From: UBA285 sp049970695
Lineage (GTDB): Archaea > Thermoproteota > Thermoprotei_A > Sulfolobales > Desulfurococcaceae
NCBI GenBank assembly: GCA_049970695.1
Contig: JBMFML010000001.1
Location: 172,100-236,099, forward strand
Direction: 5' to 3'
DNA: 64,000 nucleotides
Shown here piece by piece: positions 1-8,141 of the stretch. Numbering within the stretch: position 1 is the first letter of the stretch; each line of letters begins with the position of its first letter. A program made the position numbers and the translations under genes. The notes under the pieces are model-generated. The model had not been told where the DNA came from. It worked only from the letters and a program-made list of their open reading frames with translations, and made no database searches.

Positions 1-14
1 TACTATAGCAGGTT

Positions 15-392
15 TCAAGGCTTCCACGCATACTTTATCTTGACATAGCCCAGCGTATCGAGGATCTCAATGTACCATCCAGCGAGCTGCTTGATTAACT
101 GGTTTTTGGCCTCCTCACAAGAGGCCCTGACACCGTACGTTTCCTCGAATGCGTCAACTAGTATGCTGCAGTGTACATCTGTACTCAGCTTGCCCCTAAC
201 GAAGTCTAATACCTCGTTGAAGTTTACACGCTTCTTCTCCACCATCTGCTTTATTTCGAGAAGGGTTTGTGATGCCGGAAGGAGGGAGGAGCAGTCTAGA
301 CCCATACTCTTGCACTTCTTGAAGTAGCGTACGAGAAGCCTATAGTCTTCTACGAGCTTTCCACTAGATAAAAAAGGCACTTCTCCACTCAA
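15..392 (-). CDS. Hypothetical protein, 125 aa
   Basis: I do not recognise this soluble, mostly helical protein. It has four cysteines (Cys27, Cys34, Cys75, Cys92), spaced too irregularly to suggest a standard zinc finger. There is no signal peptide or membrane segment. The start is TTG and lies 4 nt after the stop of the upstream HTH gene on the same strand, so the two are probably translated from one message. Its operon partner being a small DNA-binding protein suggests a regulatory role, but that is only inference. No homologue family can be named. Confidence 0.55.
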   Translation of the reverse strand: MSGEVPFLSSGKLVEDYRLLVRYFKKCKSMGLDCSSLLPASQTLLEIKQMVEKKRVNFNEVLDFVRGKLSTDVHCSILVDAFEETYGVRASCEEAKNQLIKQLAGWYIEILDTLGYVKIKYAWKP

Positions 393-396
393 CGCT

Positions 397-747
397 CTAT
401 AACCCAGTGACTTCCCTCAGTTTCGACTTAATTAGCTCCTTATGCTTGTCTTCTACAGCGTTGTAGAGCATGCTTATTGCGGTGATTAGGTCATTTACCA
501 CAATTTCGATTATTGCGTCCCTTTCGTAACTCGCAAGCGACTCAAAAACCCTTGCAAGCACGTTATCACTTGGATAAGACGCTCTCTTAATGTACTTTCG
601 TATGGCTGTCGGCGACACTCCAAGTATTCTAGAGAGCTCTGTAACGCTTCTTGTCGAGAGCAAGAGCTCTATAATCCTGTACCTGGCTTCTTTGCTAATC
701 CACTGAACTGGGAACTCCTTGCTAGCACCTTCACTCACGTTAAACAC
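397..747 (-). CDS. Small helix-turn-helix protein
   Basis: The protein is about 116 aa when started at the GTG at 747. Residues about 35-54 form a clear helix-turn-helix (VTELSRILGVSPTAIRKYIK) of the Xre/resolvase kind. A helical region follows that could mediate dimerisation. The reading frame stays open upstream to 849, but that extension would run through the promoter and into the divergent gene. The GTG at 747 lies about 27 bp from an A/T-rich TATA element at 773-786, which fits a leaderless message. It is probably a transcription regulator, perhaps of its own operon or of the divergent gene. The target is unknown. Confidence 0.6.
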   Translation of the reverse strand: MFNVSEGASKEFPVQWISKEARYRIIELLLSTRSVTELSRILGVSPTAIRKYIKRASYPSDNVLARVFESLASYERDAIIEIVVNDLITAISMLYNAVEDKHKELIKSKLREVTGL

Positions 748-772
748 CCTAAGTGGGGGACTATGTAGTGGG

Positions 773-786
773 TTAATAAATAAAAC
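773..786. promoter_or_regulatory. Shared TATA region of a divergent gene pair
   Basis: An A/T-rich stretch (ttaataaataaaac) lies between the HTH gene and the dehydrogenase-like gene. It sits about 27 bp upstream of the leaderless GTG at 747 on the minus strand. It could also serve the plus-strand gene, whose TTG at 853 is preceded by an AGGTG ribosome-binding site at 842-846. A second TATA-like element at about 804-812 is an alternative for the plus strand. Confidence 0.45.
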
Positions 787-852
787 CTTAAGTGCACAAT
801 GCCTAGTATACTTACAGACTCCGCGCAGACGCCGCCACCTAGGTGCCACGAA

Positions 853-1731
853 TTGAGACTAAAAGCAATAGTGTACAGAGGGCGCCTAGAAGTAGTAGAC
901 TACCCCGCTGTACCAGCTAGCGAGGATCTCTTAGTAAAGCCCTTGTACGTTTACGTGGGAGATGTGGAGAACGCCATAATTAAGGGAACGCTGCCCCTAG
1001 TAAAGCCTGTTATTCTGGGATCCGTAGGCGTGGTAAAGGTCATCGAAGTTCTAGAGGGTTGGACGGAGTATACCGGTAAGACGTACTCAGTTACACCTAT
1101 TGGTAGCATTGGCATACTGGGTGTACATTTAAACGGACTACTTACTAGCTATGTTTCTATTCCTCGATCATATATTGACGAAGAGCTTCCTCAGCCAACA
1201 CCTCTAGACTCCATTAAGCCCCTTGCCAAGCATGCAGGCGAAATTGCTACAATTAGCGAGGAGCCTGTTCTTGTCGAGGGCTGCGGAATTCTTGGAATTC
1301 TCGTTGGGTTGTTGCTCAGAAGGGCTGGCATCGAGCCGGTATATTACTGTGAGGAGAGGGCGGGCAGGGCTAGTGCTCTTGGCTTCAACGTCCACAGCAA
1401 TGTCGGAAGCCTCGGGACTAAGTGGCGAACAATAATATTGACGAGTACGAGCGCGTCATCCAAGTACGCACTACTATGGGGGCTCGAATACAGTCACGTA
1501 GTCATTTCACCACTTTCATTCACGAAGTGGGTGCCCCTGCCTCTAAGCAAAGTAGAATCGTTCAAGCTCTCGGTGGTGACTAGGGCTGAGCACTACAATG
1601 CAGAACACGTTAGATCCGTGCTGAAAGATGTTGCGAGAAACATAAAAGTAATTAGCGTAGATGACGTGGAAAAGGCCCTTGGACTCCTGCCCACTAGGGG
1701 GCTTGGAACAGTAATAGCGCTCAAAGGCTAG
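853..1731 (+). CDS. Medium-chain dehydrogenase/reductase-like protein without zinc ligands
   Basis: The overall plan is that of the MDR (alcohol dehydrogenase-like) superfamily: a GroES-like N-terminal half, then a Rossmann half beginning near EGCGILGIL. The catalytic-zinc residues of active alcohol dehydrogenases are absent. The usual Cys-Gly-x-Asp segment reads VYVGDVENA, and the usual GHE segment reads ILGSVG. The protein is about 292 aa, shorter than the usual 330-350 aa. I chose the TTG at 853 because AGGTG lies just upstream and the homologous N-terminus begins there. Upstream codons of the longer frame look non-coding. It may be a zinc-independent reductase or a non-catalytic relative. 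The substrate is unknown. Confidence 0.6.
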   Translation: MRLKAIVYRGRLEVVDYPAVPASEDLLVKPLYVYVGDVENAIIKGTLPLVKPVILGSVGVVKVIEVLEGWTEYTGKTYSVTPIGSIGILGVHLNGLLTSYVSIPRSYIDEELPQPTPLDSIKPLAKHAGEIATISEEPVLVEGCGILGILVGLLLRRAGIEPVYYCEERAGRASALGFNVHSNVGSLGTKWRTIILTSTSASSKYALLWGLEYSHVVISPLSFTKWVPLPLSKVESFKLSVVTRAEHYNAEHVRSVLKDVARNIKVISVDDVEKALGLLPTRGLGTVIALKG

Positions 1732-2945
1732 GCGCTCTTTATGAGCTTTGCCAGCCTCTCGATGCCCTCTACGATCTGCTCGTGGGTTGGATAGCTGAAG
1801 TTCAGTCTCATGCTGTTCTTTCCAGTTCCGTCGACGTGGAAGCTTCCACCGGGGACGTAGGCGACTTTGTACTCTTCCACGGCCTTTGGCATTAGCGCTC
1901 CAGCATCAAAGCCTTCTTTGTACACGTAGGTGAATATAAATAGCCCCCCAATGGGCTTCGAGTACCACGTGTACTCTGGGAAGAAGTCCCTCATGGCTTT
2001 CAGCATCGTGTTTCTTTTCGCCTTGTAGTGTGGGAGCGCCTTTTCAATTACCCTATCAACTACCCCCCTCTTCATGGCCTCGGCTACTATTAGCTGGTTT
2101 AGAGTGGGGCTGTGTAAGTCAAGGTATTGCTTGACTAGCTCTATTCTTCTCGCAATGTCGCGATTAGCCACTATCCAGCCTATTCTCAAGCCCGGTGCCA
2201 GTATCTTGCTCACGGTACTCAAGTATATTACTCTGTCCTCCTGATCTAGGCTCTTAATGGTCGTCTTGTCTACGTTTTCTTCGAAGACGAGGTAGCTGTA
2301 GGGATCATCCTCGACAACTAGCAAATCGTACTTTGACGCTATTTCTAGCAAGTGCTTCTTCCTATCAGAGCTCATTGATACTCCCGCGGGATTTTGAGCT
2401 ATTGGTATAGTGTAAATGAACTTTATTCTACTCCTTTCCTCGTCAGGCATGCTCCTCAGCTTCTCCTCTAGGATGTGCGTCTTCATTCCTTCATCATCTA
2501 GCGGTATTCCAAGAAGCCTTGCTCCAGCATTCTTGAATGCACCTATTGCCGCTAAGTACGATGGGTTCTCCGTTATGACGATGTCACCTGGATTTATGAA
2601 AGTCCTTGCGATCAGGTCCAGGGCTGATTGACTACCCGTCGTTATGACCATGCCTTCTGGGTCGCATTTTATACCCTTCTTCAGCGATATGTACTTGCAA
2701 ATTTCTTCTCTAGCACTCAACACGCCCTTTGTTTCGCTGTACTGTAAAGCTACATCACCATATACTTCAATGACTTCTTTGGCTATTTCGGAGAGCTCTT
2801 TTTTGGGGAAGAGAGTAGGGTCTGGTATTCCACCTGCAAAGCTTATGACGTCTTTTTTCCTGCTGATAATTGCGAGCAGCTCTCTTACTTCTGATGCCTT
2901 AATCTGCCTGGCCAAGTTACTATAATACTTAGTGTAATCAATCAC
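1728..2945 (-). CDS. PLP-dependent aminotransferase, fold type I (LysN/2-aminoadipate aminotransferase-like)
   Basis: This cytosolic class I/II aminotransferase resembles archaeal enzymes that act on 2-aminoadipate, branched-chain or aromatic amino acids. Visible family features are FAGGIPDPTLFP near the N-terminus, TGSQSALDLIAR for cofactor phosphate binding, the AQNPAG segment, EDDPY (PLP-contacting Asp and Tyr), and STVSKILAPG, whose Lys forms the Schiff base (about residue 247 from the chosen start). The C-terminal MRLNFSY holds the substrate-carboxylate Arg. I use the GTG at 2945, giving about 405 aa. The longer frame to 3029 would cross the shared TATA element. Exact substrate cannot be read from sequence. 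The 3' end overlaps the convergent MDR-like gene by 4 bp. Confidence 0.85.
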   Translation of the reverse strand: MIDYTKYYSNLARQIKASEVRELLAIISRKKDVISFAGGIPDPTLFPKKELSEIAKEVIEVYGDVALQYSETKGVLSAREEICKYISLKKGIKCDPEGMVITTGSQSALDLIARTFINPGDIVITENPSYLAAIGAFKNAGARLLGIPLDDEGMKTHILEEKLRSMPDEERSRIKFIYTIPIAQNPAGVSMSSDRKKHLLEIASKYDLLVVEDDPYSYLVFEENVDKTTIKSLDQEDRVIYLSTVSKILAPGLRIGWIVANRDIARRIELVKQYLDLHSPTLNQLIVAEAMKRGVVDRVIEKALPHYKAKRNTMLKAMRDFFPEYTWYSKPIGGLFIFTYVYKEGFDAGALMPKAVEEYKVAYVPGGSFHVDGTGKNSMRLNFSYPTHEQIVEGIERLAKLIKSA

Positions 2946-2978
2946 GGGATCCCCACGTGCACGTATGAGTATGTAGGG

Positions 2979-2986
2979 TATATAAG
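2979..2986. promoter_or_regulatory. TATA box between divergent aminotransferase and radical SAM genes
   Basis: The element TATATAAG lies about 27 bp upstream of the ATG at 3010, which fits a leaderless message for the radical SAM gene. Its core is nearly palindromic and it also lies about 35 bp from the GTG at 2945 of the divergent aminotransferase gene, so it may be used in both directions. Confidence 0.5.
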
Positions 2987-3009
2987 TGTTTATACTGGTT
3001 GAGGAGCGC

Positions 3010-4587
3010 ATGGAAATCAATACCTTCATAAAGAGCGTTTCGAGAGTCTCTGCTAGAGTGGCTTACGTCTACCCGAGCACATATAGAGCTATGATTTCAA
3101 GCCTAGCCCCCGACATAGTCTACGTGCTGCTCAACTCCATGGAGGAAGTCTTTGTCGAGAGATTTGCTTGCACGAGGCTCTACGGTCCCGAGGAGTTACC
3201 GAGAAGCCTGGAGACCAAAAGCCCGCTCAAAGACTTCAAATTGATCTTGACCACACTACACTACGAGCCAGACATTGTTAACCTGGCTAGACTACTCCTT
3301 GCGGGTGGACTAAGTGTATTGAGTAGAGATCGCGAAGAGCACGTCGTAATAGCTGGTGGGCCTGCCTGCATGGAAAACCCCGTGCCATACAGTGACGTGG
3401 TCGATGCCTGCGTTATTGGCGAGGCGGAGGCCACGTTACCAGAAGTCATCAGCCTATGGATGAGCTATGGGGATAAAAAGAAGAGGTTTCTCGAGGAATT
3501 AGCAAGACTAGACTACGTATACATCGCCGGTTACGACAAAGAAAAAGTGGTGAAGAGGCACGTTAGCGATCTTGACACCTCTTTCTACCCAATTAGGCAG
3601 GTCGAGAATACCGAGGTAGAGCCCGTTTATGGGCGCGGGTTTAAACTCGAGGTTTCAAGGGGCTGCCCATTTTGGTGCTCATTTTGTATCGAAACCCGCG
3701 TTTTCCAGCCTTATCGAGAGAGGTCTCCAGGGGTTCTTGCAAAGCTCGTTGAAGAAGGCATGAAATACAGTATTGGGGGTAAGCGTGTCGTGCTTTACGC
3801 CCTTGCATTTCCCGTTAGCCGAGACAACGCGAAGCTGCTGGAGTACTTGAGCAGCGAGGGCTATAGAGCCTCAATACCCTCGCTAAGGGCAACTCCTTTG
3901 CTTGAAAAATACGCGGAAGTCATCAAGCAGCTCGGTCAGAGAACACTCACTATAGCCCCCGAGTCTTTTTCACCAACAATTCAGCGAGCGCTCTTTAAGT
4001 ACGTGGGTGTTCTCGATTACCTAAACCAGTTACTAGAAAGGCTGCTTCAAGTAGGCTTCGACTTGAAGCTCTACTTAATTTATGGCTTCAAGGGATTGGA
4101 GTCAGTTGACGACATTAAGCTGAATGCCTCTTATATAAAGAAGCTTGTTGAGTTGGCAAAGAAGTACAAGAGGAGAGTAAGTGTGTCGCTAAACCCGCTC
4201 ATTCCCAAGCCGCACACGATTTTCCAGTGGATTGGAATGATGGGGGTGGAAGAGCTCGCCGCAGTTCTCAGGGAGTACAGGAACTTGCTAAGGGGGGTTG
4301 CGGAGTACAGATTGCTGGACATAGATTGGGCTGTTGTGCAGGCGCAGCTGGCCTTATCCACGAAACCGCTGGGAGGTTTCATTAAGAAGTGGGCCGAATA
4401 TGGTGGTAGCTTAGCTGGCTGGAGGAGGGCTGTTAGGGAGCTCGGTGTAGACTACAAGTACGTATTTACTGGGTACAAGAGCGATGAAGAGCTCCCATGG
4501 AGCAGCATTGACCTAGGTGGGGAGGTGGAAAAAGTCACGGCTTCGCAGTACCACACTTACAAGAAGGTCACTTCTGCGAGGACTTGA
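3010..4587 (+). CDS. Radical SAM protein with B12-binding-like N-terminus
   Basis: The protein has about 525 aa. The N-terminal 200 residues look like the cobalamin-binding-type domain found in many archaeal radical SAM proteins (VVIAGGPACMENP). The radical SAM motif Cys-x3-Cys-x2-Cys (SRGCPFWCSFC) puts the 4Fe-4S ligands at Cys219, Cys223 and Cys226. After it come typical strand/helix repeats, including LTIAPES and KLYLIYGFKG. The substrate is unknown and there is no informative neighbour. I chose the ATG at 3010 over the upstream GTG because the TATA box lies about 27 bp before it. The last 20 bp overlap the convergent DUF35 gene. Confidence 0.85.
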   Translation: MEINTFIKSVSRVSARVAYVYPSTYRAMISSLAPDIVYVLLNSMEEVFVERFACTRLYGPEELPRSLETKSPLKDFKLILTTLHYEPDIVNLARLLLAGGLSVLSRDREEHVVIAGGPACMENPVPYSDVVDACVIGEAEATLPEVISLWMSYGDKKKRFLEELARLDYVYIAGYDKEKVVKRHVSDLDTSFYPIRQVENTEVEPVYGRGFKLEVSRGCPFWCSFCIETRVFQPYRERSPGVLAKLVEEGMKYSIGGKRVVLYALAFPVSRDNAKLLEYLSSEGYRASIPSLRATPLLEKYAEVIKQLGQRTLTIAPESFSPTIQRALFKYVGVLDYLNQLLERLLQVGFDLKLYLIYGFKGLESVDDIKLNASYIKKLVELAKKYKRRVSVSLNPLIPKPHTIFQWIGMMGVEELAAVLREYRNLLRGVAEYRLLDIDWAVVQAQLALSTKPLGGFIKKWAEYGGSLAGWRRAVRELGVDYKYVFTGYKSDEELPWSSIDLGGEVEKVTASQYHTYKKVTSART

Positions 4588-4996
4588 TTAAGGGTCTATA
4601 CGCTATGCCATAGTGTATTAGGCCTGCTTCCTCCTCTTCGTTTATTCTCCTCAGCACAGGTTCCATGAGCATGCCGAAAGACAACTCGCTGGGGGCAACA
4701 TCGGTGAGCGGGGCTAGCAGCTTGACTTTAGTTTCAACGGTTTCAAGAATGCCCAGTATTACGGGGCGCCTGTGCTCGAAGCCCTCCATGGCACTATATA
4801 TAACCGTCCACGTAATTAGTCTAGCTGGTTCGTTTATTAACTCCAAGTGCTCAACATCGCGAGATCCGCAGTACCTGCACAACTGCGATGGTGGATATGC
4901 CGTCCTGCCGCACTTTTTGCACTTCGTTGCAATTAACTTGTACCTGTGAAGCCTGGTTCTCCAGTAGGGTGGAATGATCAGTCTCACAAGATCCAC
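4568..4996 (-). CDS. DUF35 / Zn-ribbon and OB-fold protein, HMG-CoA synthase partner
   Basis: The protein has an N-terminal rubredoxin-like zinc ribbon with Cys26, Cys29, Cys40 and Cys43, then an OB-fold region typical of the DUF35 family. In archaea, proteins of this family bridge acetoacetyl-CoA thiolase and HMG-CoA synthase in a complex that channels acetoacetyl-CoA. Here the gene starts (GTG) 4 nt after the HMG-CoA synthase stop, so the two are translationally linked. The thiolase that usually completes the trio is not in this window. Cytosolic; confidence is high for the family and good for the role. Confidence 0.85.
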   Translation of the reverse strand: MDLVRLIIPPYWRTRLHRYKLIATKCKKCGRTAYPPSQLCRYCGSRDVEHLELINEPARLITWTVIYSAMEGFEHRRPVILGILETVETKVKLLAPLTDVAPSELSFGMLMEPVLRRINEEEEAGLIHYGIAYRPLIKSSQK

Positions 4997-5000
4997 CCTG

Positions 5001-6071
5001 CTACTTAATGACGCTTATGAGTCCTCTGAACTTGGCATACGTTGCATACGAAATGTACGCTTTTCTATTTAAGTAGTCATCTACCGTGGGGGCTTTGTAC
5101 TTTTTTTCTTCGACGAGGTCTGTAACTACTATGCTATAAGCGTCTGCACCTGCCCCACTGCCAAAGGGTGCTAGCAGTATCCTCTGGCCAGGCTTTGCTA
5201 TTTCGAGAACTCTAGCAAGTCCTATTAAGGCAGAGGAATTGTAGCTATTGCCAATAAAGGGCGTTACGAGGCCTGGCTTAACCTTCTCTACTGGTATATC
5301 CAGCATCCTGGCTACTCGTATGGGAAATGTGCCGTTTGGCTGGTGGAAGATGGCGTAGTCGAAGTCGCTTGGTTTAAGCCCTGTTTTCTCAAATAGGGAC
5401 TTTACAGCACCCACGATGTGCTTGAAGTAAGCAGGCTCACCTGTGAACGCCTCGCCGTGTAATGGATACTTAGATCCATCTCTACGCCAGAAGTCTGGCG
5501 TGTCGGTGACGAATGTGGCGCTCGCCTCGAAATAAGCTGCAGATTTCTCCCTCCCACCTATGACGAGCGCTGTTGCAGCTGAAGACGCGGTGAACTCTAG
5601 GACGTCGCCTGGATTTGCCTGTGCTGTGTCACTGCCTATTACGAGGGTGTACTTGACTAGGCCCGAGGCTACTGCTCCAATGCTAACTCTTATGGCTTCA
5701 CTTGCAGCCCTACACGCGAATTCCCAATCTGATGCCATGGTGTTTGGCGTTATTCCCAGGGCCTCGGCTATTATGGTTGCTGATGGTTTAACAGCGTAGG
5801 GCTTGCTCTCCGTTCCAAACCACACCGCGCCAATTTCCTTCGGGCTTATTCCTGCTCTCTTCAGAGCGTTGCGCGCTGCCTCCCAACCCATGGTAACTGC
5901 GTCTTCGTCTACGCCTGCAACACTTTTCTCGTAAACGCCTAGTTCTGCCGGCTGCTCCGGGTTGAAGCCCCACAGCTCGGCTATTTCTGATAGCTTCAGC
6001 CTCCACCTCGGTATGTAGGCACCCCAGCCCACAATGCCTGTTTTTTCTTCTGGCTGCAAGACGTACACCAA
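5001..6071 (-). CDS. Hydroxymethylglutaryl-CoA synthase, archaeal type
   Basis: This enzyme condenses acetyl-CoA with acetoacetyl-CoA to give HMG-CoA, the entry to the mevalonate pathway that supplies archaeal isoprenoid lipids. It is a 356 aa thiolase-fold enzyme of typical archaeal length. Catalytic Cys120 lies in EFACRAASEA and His242 in FHQPNG. Glu87-89 region (WFGTES) fits the family. The start is TTG at 6071; I see no better ATG before the conserved GIVGWGAYIP. The DUF35 gene follows directly. The later steps phosphomevalonate dehydratase and decarboxylase are encoded 3-6 kb away, in the operon ending at 8481. Confidence 0.93.
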   Translation of the reverse strand: MVYVLQPEEKTGIVGWGAYIPRWRLKLSEIAELWGFNPEQPAELGVYEKSVAGVDEDAVTMGWEAARNALKRAGISPKEIGAVWFGTESKPYAVKPSATIIAEALGITPNTMASDWEFACRAASEAIRVSIGAVASGLVKYTLVIGSDTAQANPGDVLEFTASSAATALVIGGREKSAAYFEASATFVTDTPDFWRRDGSKYPLHGEAFTGEPAYFKHIVGAVKSLFEKTGLKPSDFDYAIFHQPNGTFPIRVARMLDIPVEKVKPGLVTPFIGNSYNSSALIGLARVLEIAKPGQRILLAPFGSGAGADAYSIVVTDLVEEKKYKAPTVDDYLNRKAYISYATYAKFRGLISVIK

Positions 6072-6203
6072 GACTGCGCAGCTCAGAGACTATTTGATGG
6101 AGGGATGAGCAAATAAGTATGTGAGCTGGGTTGCAACGCCGAGATGTATAGTGTTAAGCACGCTTTCTCCACGCAGTACTAGTCATCACGGGCTTCTAAG
6201 GAG

Positions 6204-6288
6204 TGCGGGGGGTGGGATTTGAACCCACGCAGGCCTACGCCATCGGGTCCTAAGCCCGACCCCTTTGACCAGGCTCGGGCACCCCCGC
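6204..6288 (-). tRNA. tRNA-Leu (anticodon UAG)
   Basis: Read on the minus strand, the acceptor stem GCGGGGG pairs with CCCCCGC, with discriminator A. The anticodon stem-loop TCGGG-CTTAGGA-CCCGA gives anticodon TAG. A long class II variable arm follows, and the T arm is GTGGG-TTCAAAT-CCCAC. All of these mark a leucine tRNA. There is no intron, and CCA is not encoded. Its 5' end lies 2 nt past the FAU-1 stop codon, so it may be cut from the same transcript. Confidence 0.95.
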
Positions 6289-6290
6289 GC

Positions 6291-7733
6291 CTATCCAGAT
6301 TGATACTGACCAGTATAAGGGTTATAAACGCACGTCTTTGGGCTCTTCTTTACCTCTTCGAGAACGCTCATCGCGTACTCGTATAGCTCTCTCGTTAAGT
6401 ACCCTCGGCTTAGTGCCTCTTCAAGCTCTTCTACGTCGATCACCTTGACCTCGCCTGATGGATAAATAACGACGTCAACCAGCAGGTCGTGGTATTTTAC
6501 AAGCCCTGGCGAGACTTCTGGGGGCGTGTTTATGTTCACGTATGTTCCAAGCCAGTTCCCGCTCCTGTAGTAGTTGTGCGTAATATACGGCTTACTAGTG
6601 TCAACCACCATGTAGTCCACGTCTCCCGGTTTCTTTTCAATGCCCAGTCCATCATACGTGCCGTGCGATTCAAAGACCCTCTTAATTACCAAGGCTATGC
6701 TTCCATTTCTCGCGGAGGCGCTTACGAGCTCGCCCGGCTTAAGCCTCAGCGACTCCCCAGTCGGCTTTAGGTGAATTATTTCCAGAGAGCCCGCTTCCAG
6801 TGCCTTCTTTGCAATGTACTCCGACAGAGACACTCTCGTGCCGGCTAGCTGGTCGCTCTTGCTCAATACGTGCTCTACTGCGTCAACTAAGTCGCTAAGG
6901 CCCATGGACTTGAGCGAGTGGTGGTTTTCAATAGTTGGAGTAACGCTTCTCCTCACTTCGTCTAGTGTTTTCTTTGCTAAACTAGTTAGGCTTAGAATGG
7001 CTATGAACTCGCCGTCGCGGAGCTTGAGTGGGGCGCTTGAGCTCTCTTCGCGCGCCTTGTTTACCAGCGACTTATATTCGCTCAATAATGCGTCTATTTC
7101 GCCGAGTATTGCGTCATCGCTCGCGTATTTAGAGCTGCTTCTGAAGTGCACTCCAAGCCCGGTGCCCATGAGTCTTGATGCTGCTATTGCCGAGAGCCTC
7201 GCTTTGGTCTTTGCGTCGCGAACATGCTCTGAGAAGGTTATCCTGGGCTCTCCATGGACGAGTGCAATGTAGTTGCCAACTACTCTGAAGTTCTTGGTAA
7301 GCATTACTCTCTCGCCCGGCTTAATGGGGGGCTTCTTGACTCCAACAACTAGCTTCTCGCCCACATTTTCTTTACATGGGTAGAGCGTGCCACTTGCCTC
7401 GCCAATATCAACAATGCACAGCTCATCGCGCTTTTCTCTAACAATACCGAGGTATACTCCGTGAAGATCAACGGGGGACTTCCAAGTGTAGACATACTTT
7501 AGCTCGCTCACGAGTACTTCAAATACCTCTCGTGACTGGCGCGGATGTCCTACTACTAATACTTCGTCCGGGTCTTCTGTAGTCTTTACCGTCACGTCGC
7601 TGGGAGATAAATCTTGCTCTATGCCAAGCCTCTCTACAATCTTCTCGCTAACATCAACTAGCGTGAACCCGTGGTTTACTAGCAGTTTCGATATAGCTGT
7701 CGCGTAAATACCCCTAACGCGCACTCTCGCCAA
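6291..7733 (-). CDS. fau-1: Probable ribonuclease FAU-1 (RNase E/G-like, DUF402 C-terminus)
   Basis: The 480 aa protein matches the archaeal FAU-1 family in length and layout. The N-terminal half resembles RNase E/G with an S1-like RNA-binding segment (about residues 90-170, VDLHGVYLGIV onward). The middle region is helical, and the C-terminus is a DUF402 domain (about 340-450, containing HNYYRSGNWLGTYVNINTP). Archaeal FAU-1 binds A/U-rich RNA and has been linked to 5S rRNA maturation. The stop codon lies 2 nt before tRNA-Leu on the same strand, so processing of the tRNA 5' end would also trim this mRNA. The ATG start is followed by MARVRVRGIYATA, as in homologues. Confidence 0.85.
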   Translation of the reverse strand: MARVRVRGIYATAISKLLVNHGFTLVDVSEKIVERLGIEQDLSPSDVTVKTTEDPDEVLVVGHPRQSREVFEVLVSELKYVYTWKSPVDLHGVYLGIVREKRDELCIVDIGEASGTLYPCKENVGEKLVVGVKKPPIKPGERVMLTKNFRVVGNYIALVHGEPRITFSEHVRDAKTKARLSAIAASRLMGTGLGVHFRSSSKYASDDAILGEIDALLSEYKSLVNKAREESSSAPLKLRDGEFIAILSLTSLAKKTLDEVRRSVTPTIENHHSLKSMGLSDLVDAVEHVLSKSDQLAGTRVSLSEYIAKKALEAGSLEIIHLKPTGESLRLKPGELVSASARNGSIALVIKRVFESHGTYDGLGIEKKPGDVDYMVVDTSKPYITHNYYRSGNWLGTYVNINTPPEVSPGLVKYHDLLVDVVIYPSGEVKVIDVEELEEALSRGYLTRELYEYAMSVLEEVKKSPKTCVYNPYTGQYQSG

Positions 7734-7754
7734 GAAAAAACCCTCCGCTAGGGG

Positions 7755-8024
7755 CTAGTCTTTGACTGTTTCGAGTATTGCTATGATTTGCCATATCTTG
7801 GTTCTAGCACTAAGAGGCATGTTCGGATCCTGGCTTACTTGTTCGAGTGCCCCAATAGCATTAGCAGCGCGGACTCCTGGGCTAACCCTCTCGTCTCTTA
7901 AGTAGTTTAGCGCCTCTGTCGCTGCTCTCCTGATATTCCTGGGTACCGCTGTATCATTCACGATAGAGAAAAGCATGTACATGGCACTCCTGATTTTAGC
8001 TTCGTTGTCCATTACGCGGCTCAT
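7755..8024 (-). CDS. UPF0147 family protein
   Basis: This small helical protein of 89 aa matches the UPF0147 family, which is conserved across archaea. Recognisable parts are RNIRRAATEALNYL and PGVRAANAIGALE. The function is unknown; the fold is predicted to be a compact helical bundle. It lies upstream of FAU-1 on the same strand with a 21 bp gap, so the two may be cotranscribed with tRNA-Leu. There are no cysteines, no signal peptide and no membrane segment. Confidence 0.85.
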   Translation of the reverse strand: MSRVMDNEAKIRSAMYMLFSIVNDTAVPRNIRRAATEALNYLRDERVSPGVRAANAIGALEQVSQDPNMPLSARTKIWQIIAILETVKD

Positions 8025-8141
8025 GATATCACCTGCTTAAGGCTTTCTACTAAGACCCCCCAAGAGATATGGAATTATGAGGTCTATAAACTGTAATACT
8101 GTCTTAGGGTACTGGGGGCTGGCCGACAAAGGTGTTTGCCT

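Noticed and set aside
853..1731. Frameshift explaining the missing zinc-site residues in the dehydrogenase-like gene
   Set aside because: The frame is continuous and the expected motifs do not appear in either other frame at the expected place. Loss by substitution is more likely.
6183..6189. Perfect C-box sequence (GTGATGA on the minus strand) upstream of HMG-CoA synthase, suggesting a C/D-box guide RNA
   Set aside because: No D or D' box (CTGA) occurs at the spacing needed, and there is no terminal stem. A chance match is more likely.
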